Shown here: one piece after another, positions 1-6,725 of the stretch
Position numbering within the stretch: position 1 is the first letter of the stretch
Layout of the letters: each line of letters begins with the position of its first letter
Assembly (NCBI GenBank): GCA_004210455.1
Contig: SEFA01000035.1
Coordinates: forward strand, 1 to 58,807
DNA from: Rubrivivax sp.
Lineage (GTDB): Bacteria > Pseudomonadota > Gammaproteobacteria > Burkholderiales > Burkholderiaceae_C
DNA length: 58,807 nucleotides
Reading direction: 5' to 3'
Notes under the pieces: generated by a model
What the model saw: only the letters and a program-made list of their open reading frames with translations
The model's database searches: none
Told to the model about the DNA's origin: nothing
Made by a program: the position numbers and the translations under genes

Positions 1-182
1 AGGAGAGGAGATCCCCGATGTTGAAGTCGTCCCCGAAGCTGTCCCCGAAGTTTCCCCCGATGGGCGCGTCGCGGCGGCCAGCGCCATGCAGAGTGCCGTC
101 AACGCCGCGCGCGACGCGCCCATCGGGGGAAACTTCGGGGACAGCTTCGGGGACGACTTCAACATCGGGGATCTCCTCTCCT
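1..182. repeat. Large perfect inverted repeat, 73-bp arms
   Basis: Bases 1-73 are the exact reverse complement of bases 110-182, with a 36-base spacer at 74-109. Each base i pairs with base 183-i. The arms contain short internal repeats of the type TCCCCGAAG. The repeat begins at the first base of the window, so it may extend further left. It is far longer than a transcription terminator and has no U-run after it. It could be a genuine cruciform-forming element, the trace of a small inverted duplication, or an assembly artefact; the sequence alone does not separate these. Confidence 0.95.
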
Positions 183-184
183 GA
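2..184 (+). CDS. 3' end of an open reading frame entering from the left (unknown product)
   Basis: A frame open from base 2 runs for 60 codons to a TGA at 182-184. Its peptide ends in a glycine/aspartate-rich tail (…GGNFGDSFGDDFNIGDLLS) and is acidic and protein-like, with an alanine-rich stretch before it (…RVAAASAMQSAVNAARDAP). No start codon is required inside the window, so it would be the C-terminus of a longer gene. Both arms of the inverted repeat lie inside this frame, which is odd for a normal gene and lowers confidence. I do not recognise the family. An opposing ATG frame exists on the other strand of each arm because of the symmetry, and I regard it as a shadow. Confidence 0.4.
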   Translation, partial: GEEIPDVEVVPEAVPEVSPDGRVAAASAMQSAVNAARDAPIGGNFGDSFGDDFNIGDLLS

Positions 185-316
185 TCGGACCCGGGGACGT
201 CCCGGGATGCCCCGACTGTAGGCACCGGGGTCAGGCTTTGACTATCCCGGATTCCTCGCGCTGCGCCCTGCCCCGACAGTCCGCACGCCGGCGCGATGAA
301 CGGTGAGGCGCCCCCT

Positions 317-1630
317 TCAAGGCCGTCGATAGCGCGGCACGCCCGCGACGTAGCTCGCCACCAGGTTGCGGTCGTCCGACAGCGTCATCCAGGCGAAGGC
401 CCGTTCATGCGGATCGCGCGCGAGGGCCATGCGGGCCTCGGCGACGGGGCCGGCGGCCCAGTCCCAGATGCAGACGTCGGCCAACGTCTTCGCGCCGAAG
501 TGGCCCAGTTCGTCGGCCAGGCCCAGCGCCTCGGCCGCGCCCAGCGTGGCCGCGTGCAGACCCGCCCAGGCCGTCAGCCGCTGGCCGTTGAGCGCCTGCA
601 CCTTGTAGCCGTCCGCCAGCGTGCGCTGCGCCGACAGCGAGGTCCCGCCGCCCACGTCGCTGGCCGCGCTCACGCGCACGCCGGCGGCCAGCGCGCCGGG
701 CCAGTCGAACAGCCCGCTGCCGAGGAACAGGTTGGACGACGGGCAATGCGCGATGTGGGCGCCCGTGCGCGCGACCACGCGGCGGTCCTCGTCGTCCAGC
801 CAGATGCCGTGCGCCAGCACCGCGCGCGGGTGCAGCAGGCCGACGCGGTCGTAGACGTCCAGGTAGCTGCGCGCTTCGGGGAAGAGCCTGGCCACCCATT
901 CGACCTCGCCGCGGTTCTCGGCGACGTGGGTCTGCATGTAGAGGCTGGCATCGGCGCGGCACAGCGCGCCGGCCATCGCGAGCTGCTCCGGCGTGCTCGT
1001 CGGCGCGAAGCGCACGGTGACGGCGTAGGACAGCCGCTCGCGGTGGTGGTGCTTCGCGATGAGGTCGAGGCAGTCGCGCTCGGCCTGCGTCACGTCGTCC
1101 CGCAGCACTTCCGGGGCGTTGCGGTCCATCAGCACCTTGCCGGTGATGAGCCGCATGCCGCGCGCGGCCGCCGCGTCGAACAGCGCGTCCGCCGACACCT
1201 TGTGCACCGTCGGATAAACGACCGCCGACGTGGTGCCGTGCGCCAGCAGCGCGTCGAGGAAACGTCCCGCGCCGACGTGCGCGACTTCGGGATCCATGTA
1301 GCGCTGTTCCGCCGGGAAGGTGTAGGCGTTGAGCCAGTCCAGCAGCTCGGTCCCATAAGACGCGATCACGTCCAGCTGCGGGCTGTGCACATGCGTGTCG
1401 ACGAAGCCCGGCAGGATCAGCCGCCCGCTGTGGTCCTGGCGGACCCAGCCTTCGCCGGGGTCCTCGGCCTGCGCGCCGACGATGCGGCCGTCCTCGATCA
1501 GCAGCCAGTGATCCGGACGGAAACGCACGGCGGGGTCGTCCACGCGCGCCCACTGCGGCGCGGCGGTGAAGTCCAGCAGGTCGCCCTTCAGGGCCAGGCG
1601 AGCGGGAGCAGCGGATCGGTCGGTCGTCAT
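317..1630 (-). CDS. guaD: Guanine deaminase
   Basis: The product is a 437-residue amidohydrolase that deaminates guanine to xanthine in the cytoplasm and feeds xanthine dehydrogenase. The metal site is visible as PGFVDTHVHSPQLD near residue 70, with QTHVAENRGEVEW, VLAHGIWLDDED, CPSSNLFLGSG and SDVGGGTS further on, which is the usual GuaD order. The frame can be opened upstream from a TTG at 1678, but the ATG at 1630 gives the normal family length and is preferred. It lies 73 bp downstream of the LysR gene on the same strand and is divergent from xdhAB. This context, guanine to xanthine to urate, supports the call. Confidence 0.93.
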   Translation of the reverse strand: MTTDRSAAPARLALKGDLLDFTAAPQWARVDDPAVRFRPDHWLLIEDGRIVGAQAEDPGEGWVRQDHSGRLILPGFVDTHVHSPQLDVIASYGTELLDWLNAYTFPAEQRYMDPEVAHVGAGRFLDALLAHGTTSAVVYPTVHKVSADALFDAAAARGMRLITGKVLMDRNAPEVLRDDVTQAERDCLDLIAKHHHRERLSYAVTVRFAPTSTPEQLAMAGALCRADASLYMQTHVAENRGEVEWVARLFPEARSYLDVYDRVGLLHPRAVLAHGIWLDDEDRRVVARTGAHIAHCPSSNLFLGSGLFDWPGALAAGVRVSAASDVGGGTSLSAQRTLADGYKVQALNGQRLTAWAGLHAATLGAAEALGLADELGHFGAKTLADVCIWDWAAGPVAEARMALARDPHERAFAWMTLSDDRNLVASYVAGVPRYRRP

Positions 1631-1703
1631 GCGTTCAGCGGAAAGGGATTCGGGGGGTGGCGTTCGGGGAAAGGGCAATCGGGACGCAGCGTCGGTCCGC
1701 CGC

Positions 1704-2660
1704 TCAGGAAGCGGGTTTCACGAGCTCGCGCGCGACTTCGCGCACCTGCTCGCGCAGCCAACGCAGCGGCGCGCTGTTGTGGCTGACGTCGTGCCACAGC
1801 TGGTAATAGGTCATCGGCGGGAACTGCACGGGGCAGCGCAGCACCGTGACCGGCAACTGATCCAGGTAGCGGTTGCAGAACAGCCGGCCGGTGGTCAGCA
1901 CCAGCAAGCTGCGCGCCACCATCTGCGGCAACTGCCCGAAATGGGCGCAGCGCACGGCGATGCGGCGCTCCAGCCCGAGCGAGGCCAGGTGCTGCTCGAT
2001 CACGCCCGGCTGACCGCGGCTCAGCGGCATGGGCGCCAGATGCTGGCAATCGAGGTAGCGTTCCTGCGTCCAGGCGCGCGGCGTCATGCGCGCGGCGGGA
2101 TGGTCCTTGCTGACGAGGCAGACGACCTCGTCCACCAGCAGCCGGCCCATGTGAAGCTCGCCGGGCGGTTCCAGCCAGTTGCCGATCACCAGGTCCACCT
2201 CGCCGCGGGCGAGCGAGGCGCGGTAGTCGAAATCGGCGTTCAGCGGCTGCAGGTCGAGCTGCACACCCGGCGCCAGCCGCTGCAGATGCGCCACCAGCAG
2301 CGGGAGGAACAGCGGATCCAGGTAATCGCTGGCGGCGACGCGGAAGCGCAACCCGGCGGTCGCGGGATCGAAGCCGGATTTGCGCAGTCGCGCGCCGAAG
2401 AGCTCGTCGGCCTCGCGCAGCAGGCGCTCGGCGGGAGCGAGCAGTTCCAGGGCGGTGGCGGTCGGCGTCATGCCGGCGCCGCTGCGCACCAGCAGCGGAT
2501 CGCCCGTCAGGGTGCGCAGGCGCCGCAGCTGCGCGCTCAAGGCGGGCTGCGTGCTGCCGAGCCGCATGGCGGCCCTGGACACACTGCGCTCGGAAATCAA
2601 GGTATGCAGGACCCGCACCAGAAGGAGGTCAATCTTGTCGAAGTTCAGCGCTTCCGACAT
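1704..2660 (-). CDS. LysR-family transcriptional regulator (probable purine/xanthine regulator)
   Basis: The protein has 318 residues. An N-terminal winged helix-turn-helix (SRAAMRLGSTQPALSAQLRR, about residues 24-43) is followed by a LysR substrate-binding domain. The ATG at 2660 starts the typical LysR N-terminus (MSEALNFDKIDLLLVRVL); a longer frame extends upstream to 3053 but runs over xdhA and has no LysR features. It is divergent from xdhAB with about 106 bp between start codons and sits upstream of guaD on the same strand. This is the classical arrangement for control of both, and the ligand is probably a purine or related metabolite (inference). Confidence 0.88.
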   Translation of the reverse strand: MSEALNFDKIDLLLVRVLHTLISERSVSRAAMRLGSTQPALSAQLRRLRTLTGDPLLVRSGAGMTPTATALELLAPAERLLREADELFGARLRKSGFDPATAGLRFRVAASDYLDPLFLPLLVAHLQRLAPGVQLDLQPLNADFDYRASLARGEVDLVIGNWLEPPGELHMGRLLVDEVVCLVSKDHPAARMTPRAWTQERYLDCQHLAPMPLSRGQPGVIEQHLASLGLERRIAVRCAHFGQLPQMVARSLLVLTTGRLFCNRYLDQLPVTVLRCPVQFPPMTYYQLWHDVSHNSAPLRWLREQVREVARELVKPAS

Positions 2661-2677
2661 GGCTGGCGGTATATAAA

Positions 2678-2701
2678 GGTCATAACGACCATCGTATAAC
2701 C
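2678..2701. promoter_or_regulatory. Candidate LysR operator between lysR and xdhA
   Basis: The divergent intergenic region contains an imperfect inverted repeat centred on ATAACGACCATCGTAT (2682-2697). The flanks extend it to GGTCATAACGA / TCGTATAACC. LysR proteins usually bind interrupted dyads in such regions. The site is the only obvious dyad here. Assignment to this regulator is inferred from position. Confidence 0.45.
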
Positions 2702-2766
2702 ATCTGCTGGTCGGAGGAGTACCGTTCCGGTAATTGCATCCGGCCCAGCCAGCTTCGCGCCCGTCC

Positions 2767-4305
2767 ATGACCGAACCCCGTCCTATCCGTTTCTTCCACC
2801 AGGGTCGGCTGCAGTCCATCACCGGACTGCCGCCGACGACCACGGTGCTGCAGTACCTGCGAGAGCACGCCCGTTGCGCCGGCACCAAGGAAGGCTGCGC
2901 GGAAGGCGACTGCGGCGCCTGCACGGTGCTGGTCGGCGAACTGGATGCGGACGGCCGGGCCGTCGGGCTGCGCAACGTCAACGCCTGCATCCAGTTCCTG
3001 CCGATGCTGGACGGCAAGGCGCTGTTCACGGTGGAGGACCTGGGCGGGAGCACGGACCTGAATCCCGTCCAGCAGGCGCTGGTCGACTGTCACGGCTCGC
3101 AATGCGGCTTCTGCACGCCGGGCTTCGCGATGACGATGCAGGCGATCTATGAGCGGCACCAGGCCTGCGGGACGCGGCCGGAACGTCAGGCGCTCGCGGA
3201 CGACCTGGCCGGCAACCTGTGCCGCTGCACCGGCTACCGGCCCATCCTGGACGCGGGCGAACGCATGTTCGACGCGCCCCCGCGCACGATCGATCGAGCG
3301 CCCATCGTCGAAGCGCTGCGTGTGCTGGCCGAGGATCCGCCCCTGCACTACGAGGCGCCGTCGCGCACCGGTTCGCCGCAACGCGTGTTCGCGCCGCGCT
3401 CGATCGACGGGTTCGCCGCGTTGCGCGAGGCGATGCCGCAGGCGCGCCTCGTTGCGGGCGCCACCGACGTCGGCCTCTGGGTCAACAAGCAGCATCGCGA
3501 GCTCGGCGATGTGATCCTCACCGGATGCGTCGAGGAAATGCGGCGCATCGACACCATTGCCGGACAGGACGCCGCAGGCGGCAACGGCAGCACGCTCCGC
3601 ATCGGCGCGTCGGTGACGCTCGAAGACGCCTGGTCCGCGCTCACCGAGCGCGTGCCCTCTCTTCGCGAGCTCTGGCTGCGTTTCGCGTCGCCGCCGGTGC
3701 GCCACGCCGGCACGCTGGGCGGCAACATCGCCAACGGCTCGCCGATCGGCGACGGCGCGCCGGCGCTGATCGCCCTGGGCGCGCGCATCGTTCTGCGCCG
3801 CGGCGCGACGCGGCGCACGCTGCCGCTGGAAGCCTTCTATCTCGACTACATGAAGAACGCGCTGGAGCCCGGCGAGTTCGTCGAGGCGCTCGAGGTCCCC
3901 ACCCCGCCGCCCGGCACGCGACTGCGCGGCTACAAGCTCGCCAAGCGCTACGACAGCGACATCTCCGCCGTCTGCGCGGTGCTGAGCCTGCGTCTGGAGG
4001 ACGGCGTCGTGCGCGATGCCCGCTTCGCGTTCGGCGGCATGGCCGCGATCGTGAAGCGCGCGGCGAAGGCCGAAGCCGTCGTGACCGGCCGGGCCTGGGA
4101 CGAAGCCGCCTCGATCGCCGCGGCCGCCGCGTTGAAGGACGACTTCAAGCCGATGACCGACCTGCGCGCGAGCGCGAGCTACCGCGAACGCACCGCCGCC
4201 AACCTGATCCGCCGCTTCTGGCTGGAGACCCGCGCGAACGCACCGGTCGCCGCCGGGTCGGCCAGCGTCTGGCAGGCCGTCAACCTGCATCGGAGCGTCG
4301 CATGA
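2767..4305 (+). CDS. xdhA: Xanthine dehydrogenase small subunit (2Fe-2S and FAD)
   Basis: This 512-residue protein carries the electron-transfer half of xanthine dehydrogenase. An N-terminal plant-type 2Fe-2S ferredoxin domain has the cysteine cluster GCAEGDCGACTV, and the second 2Fe-2S domain shows QCGFCTPGF and NLCRCTGYRPI. The FAD-binding domain follows from about residue 210, with RLVAGATDVGLWV and HAGTLGGNIANGSPIGDG. The frame can be opened from a TTG at 2734, but the ATG at 2767 directly precedes the conserved domain. It overlaps xdhB by four bases (ATGA), so the two are translationally coupled. Confidence 0.95.
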   Translation: MTEPRPIRFFHQGRLQSITGLPPTTTVLQYLREHARCAGTKEGCAEGDCGACTVLVGELDADGRAVGLRNVNACIQFLPMLDGKALFTVEDLGGSTDLNPVQQALVDCHGSQCGFCTPGFAMTMQAIYERHQACGTRPERQALADDLAGNLCRCTGYRPILDAGERMFDAPPRTIDRAPIVEALRVLAEDPPLHYEAPSRTGSPQRVFAPRSIDGFAALREAMPQARLVAGATDVGLWVNKQHRELGDVILTGCVEEMRRIDTIAGQDAAGGNGSTLRIGASVTLEDAWSALTERVPSLRELWLRFASPPVRHAGTLGGNIANGSPIGDGAPALIALGARIVLRRGATRRTLPLEAFYLDYMKNALEPGEFVEALEVPTPPPGTRLRGYKLAKRYDSDISAVCAVLSLRLEDGVVRDARFAFGGMAAIVKRAAKAEAVVTGRAWDEAASIAAAAALKDDFKPMTDLRASASYRERTAANLIRRFWLETRANAPVAAGSASVWQAVNLHRSVA

Positions 4306-6725
4306 ACAAGCCGTCGGAACTCCCGGTCGGCTTTGCGGCCGACGCTCCGCCCGCCGCTTTGCAACCGCAGGTCGGCGTCAGCCGCGCCCACGAGGCCGCA
4401 CACCTGCACGTCAGCGGCGAGGCCACCTACATCGACGACATCGCCGAGGCCCAAGGCACGCTGCATGCGGCGCTCGGCCTGTCGCCGATCGCGCACGGGA
4501 CGCTCGTCTCCATCGATGTCGAGCTGCTGCGCCGGCAACCGGGCGTCGTCGCGGTGCTGACCGCCGCCGACATCCCCGCCGAGAACAACTGCGGCCCGCT
4601 GCTCCACGACGATCCCCTCCTCGCCGACGGCGAGCTGCGCTACGTCGGCCAGCCGGTCTACGCGGTGATCGCGACCGACCGCGAACTCGCGCGCCGCGCC
4701 GCCGCGATGGCCAAGCAGGTCATCGTCGGCACACCGCTGCCGGCGGTGCTGACCGCGCGCGAGGCCCATGCCCTCGGCCAGTACGTCATTCCGCCGATGC
4801 ACCTGGCGCGCGGCGACGCGCAGGCCGCGCTGGCCGCGTCCCCGCACCGCCTCGACGGCGAATGGGCCGTCGGCGGACAGGAGCAGTTCTACCTCGAAGG
4901 CCAGATCAGCTACGCGCTGCCGCAGGAGAACCAGGCGCTGCTGATCCACTGCTCCACGCAGCATCCCTCGGAGATGCAGCAGCTGGTGTCCCACGCGATG
5001 GGCTGGCAGTCGCATCAGGTCACGGTGCAATGCCGGCGCATGGGCGGCGGATTCGGCGGCAAGGAATCGCAATCGGCGCTCTTCGCGTGCATTGCGGCGA
5101 TCGCGGCGAACAAGCTGCGCCGCCCGGTCAAGCTGCGCGCCGACCGCGACGACGATTTCCTCGTCACCGGCCGACGTCACGGCTTCGATTACCGATGGTC
5201 GGTCGGCTTCGACGACCAGGGACGGATCCTCGGCGCCGAGATCGACCTGATCTCCAACGCCGGCCACAGCGCGGACCTCTCCGGACCGGTGATGGCGCGC
5301 GCCCTGTGCCACTTCGACAACGCCTACTGGCTGCCGAACGTCGCCATGCACGGCTACGCCGCGAAGACGAACACGCAGAGCAACACGGCCTTCCGCGGCT
5401 TCGGCGGTCCGCAGGGCGCGCTGGCGATCGAGATGATCCTCGACGGCGTCGCGCGGCGACTGGGCCTCGATCCGTTGACAGTCCGGCAACGCAACTTCTA
5501 TCGCGATGGCCAGGACGTCACGCCCTACGGCCAGCGCGTCGAGGACAACCAGATCGGCCCGCTGACAGACCAGTTGATCGAGACCTCCGGCTATCACGCG
5601 CGGCGCGCGGAGATCGCCGCCTTCAACGCGGCCAACCCGGTGCTCAAGCGCGGGCTCGCGTTGACGCCGGTGAAGTTCGGCATCTCGTTCAACGTCGTCC
5701 ACCTGAACCAGGCGGGCGCGCTGGTGCATGTGTACACGGACGGCTCGGTGCTGGTGAACCACGGCGGCACGGAAATGGGCCAGGGGCTCAACACCAAGGT
5801 CGCGCAGGTGGTGGCGCACGAGCTGGGCGTGCCGGCGCTGCAGGTGCGCGCGAGCGCGACCGACACCAGCAAGGTGGCCAACACCTCGGCGACGGCGGCG
5901 TCCACGGGCTCGGACCTCAACGGCAAGGCGGCTCAGGACGCGGCGCGCAAGATCAAGCAGCGCCTGAAGCCGCTGGCGGCACGCCTGCTCGGCTGCGACG
6001 AGGACGCGCTCGTCTTCGACGGCGGCGAGGTGCGTGTCGATGCGCGGGCCGACGGCGCCGGCGACGGATATCGCGAGGGCCTCGATGGTCCGAAGGCGAT
6101 CAGCTTCAAGGCGCTGGTGGCCAAAGCGTATCTGGAGCGCATCCAGCTCTGGAGCGACGGTTTCTACGCGACGCCCGGCCTGCACTGGGACCGCGCGAAG
6201 CTGCAGGGCCGGCCGTTCTACTACTACGCCTTCGGCGCGGCGGTGGCGGAGGTGCTCGTCGACACGCTGACCGGCGAGATGCGCGTGCTGCGCGCGGACG
6301 TGCTGCACGACGTCGGCCAGTCGCTGAATCCGGCGCTGGACATCGGCCAGGTCGAAGGCGCGTTCGTGCAGGGCCAGGGCTGGCTGACCAGCGAGGAGCT
6401 GGTGTGGCATCCGCAGTCGGGGCGGCTGCTGACGCACGCGCCGAGCACCTACAAGATCCCGACGGCCAACGACATGCCGCAGGACTTCCGCGTCGCGCTC
6501 TACGACGCGCCGAACGCGGCGGACAGCATCCACCGCTCGAAGGCGGTCGGCGAGCCGCCGCTGCTGCTGCCGTTCTCGGTGCTGCTCGCGATCAAGGACG
6601 CGGTCGCGGCCTGCGGGCCGGAGCGCTGCGATCCGCCGCTGCGCGCGCCGGCAACGCCGGAGGCGGTGCTGGACGCGGTGGAGGCGGCGATGTCCACTCA
6701 GGACTCACGTTTCAGCTCGCGCTGA
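4302..6725 (+). CDS. xdhB: Xanthine dehydrogenase large subunit (molybdopterin-binding)
   Basis: The 807-residue catalytic subunit oxidises hypoxanthine and xanthine to urate using molybdenum cofactor. Signature motifs appear in order: GGQEQFYLEGQ, RMGGGFGGKESQS, AFRGFGGPQGALAIE, NHGGTEMGQGLNTKVAQVV and, near the C-terminus, SKAVGEPPLLLP, which carries the catalytic glutamate. The start overlaps the xdhA stop codon. The expected maturation factor gene xdhC is not next to it but at 43403-44221. The 3' end overlaps the convergent DUF2339 gene by 28 bp. Confidence 0.95.
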   Translation: MNKPSELPVGFAADAPPAALQPQVGVSRAHEAAHLHVSGEATYIDDIAEAQGTLHAALGLSPIAHGTLVSIDVELLRRQPGVVAVLTAADIPAENNCGPLLHDDPLLADGELRYVGQPVYAVIATDRELARRAAAMAKQVIVGTPLPAVLTAREAHALGQYVIPPMHLARGDAQAALAASPHRLDGEWAVGGQEQFYLEGQISYALPQENQALLIHCSTQHPSEMQQLVSHAMGWQSHQVTVQCRRMGGGFGGKESQSALFACIAAIAANKLRRPVKLRADRDDDFLVTGRRHGFDYRWSVGFDDQGRILGAEIDLISNAGHSADLSGPVMARALCHFDNAYWLPNVAMHGYAAKTNTQSNTAFRGFGGPQGALAIEMILDGVARRLGLDPLTVRQRNFYRDGQDVTPYGQRVEDNQIGPLTDQLIETSGYHARRAEIAAFNAANPVLKRGLALTPVKFGISFNVVHLNQAGALVHVYTDGSVLVNHGGTEMGQGLNTKVAQVVAHELGVPALQVRASATDTSKVANTSATAASTGSDLNGKAAQDAARKIKQRLKPLAARLLGCDEDALVFDGGEVRVDARADGAGDGYREGLDGPKAISFKALVAKAYLERIQLWSDGFYATPGLHWDRAKLQGRPFYYYAFGAAVAEVLVDTLTGEMRVLRADVLHDVGQSLNPALDIGQVEGAFVQGQGWLTSEELVWHPQSGRLLTHAPSTYKIPTANDMPQDFRVALYDAPNAADSIHRSKAVGEPPLLLPFSVLLAIKDAVAACGPERCDPPLRAPATPEAVLDAVEAAMSTQDSRFSSR

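Noticed and set aside
1-182. Rho-independent terminator
   Set aside because: Arms of 73 bp and a 36-base spacer without a U-run do not fit; treated as an inverted repeat.
3219-4301. Upstream part of the xdhB open frame
   Set aside because: The frame is open back to 3219 but translates to arginine-rich sequence inside xdhA; the real xdhB start at 4302 overlaps the xdhA stop.
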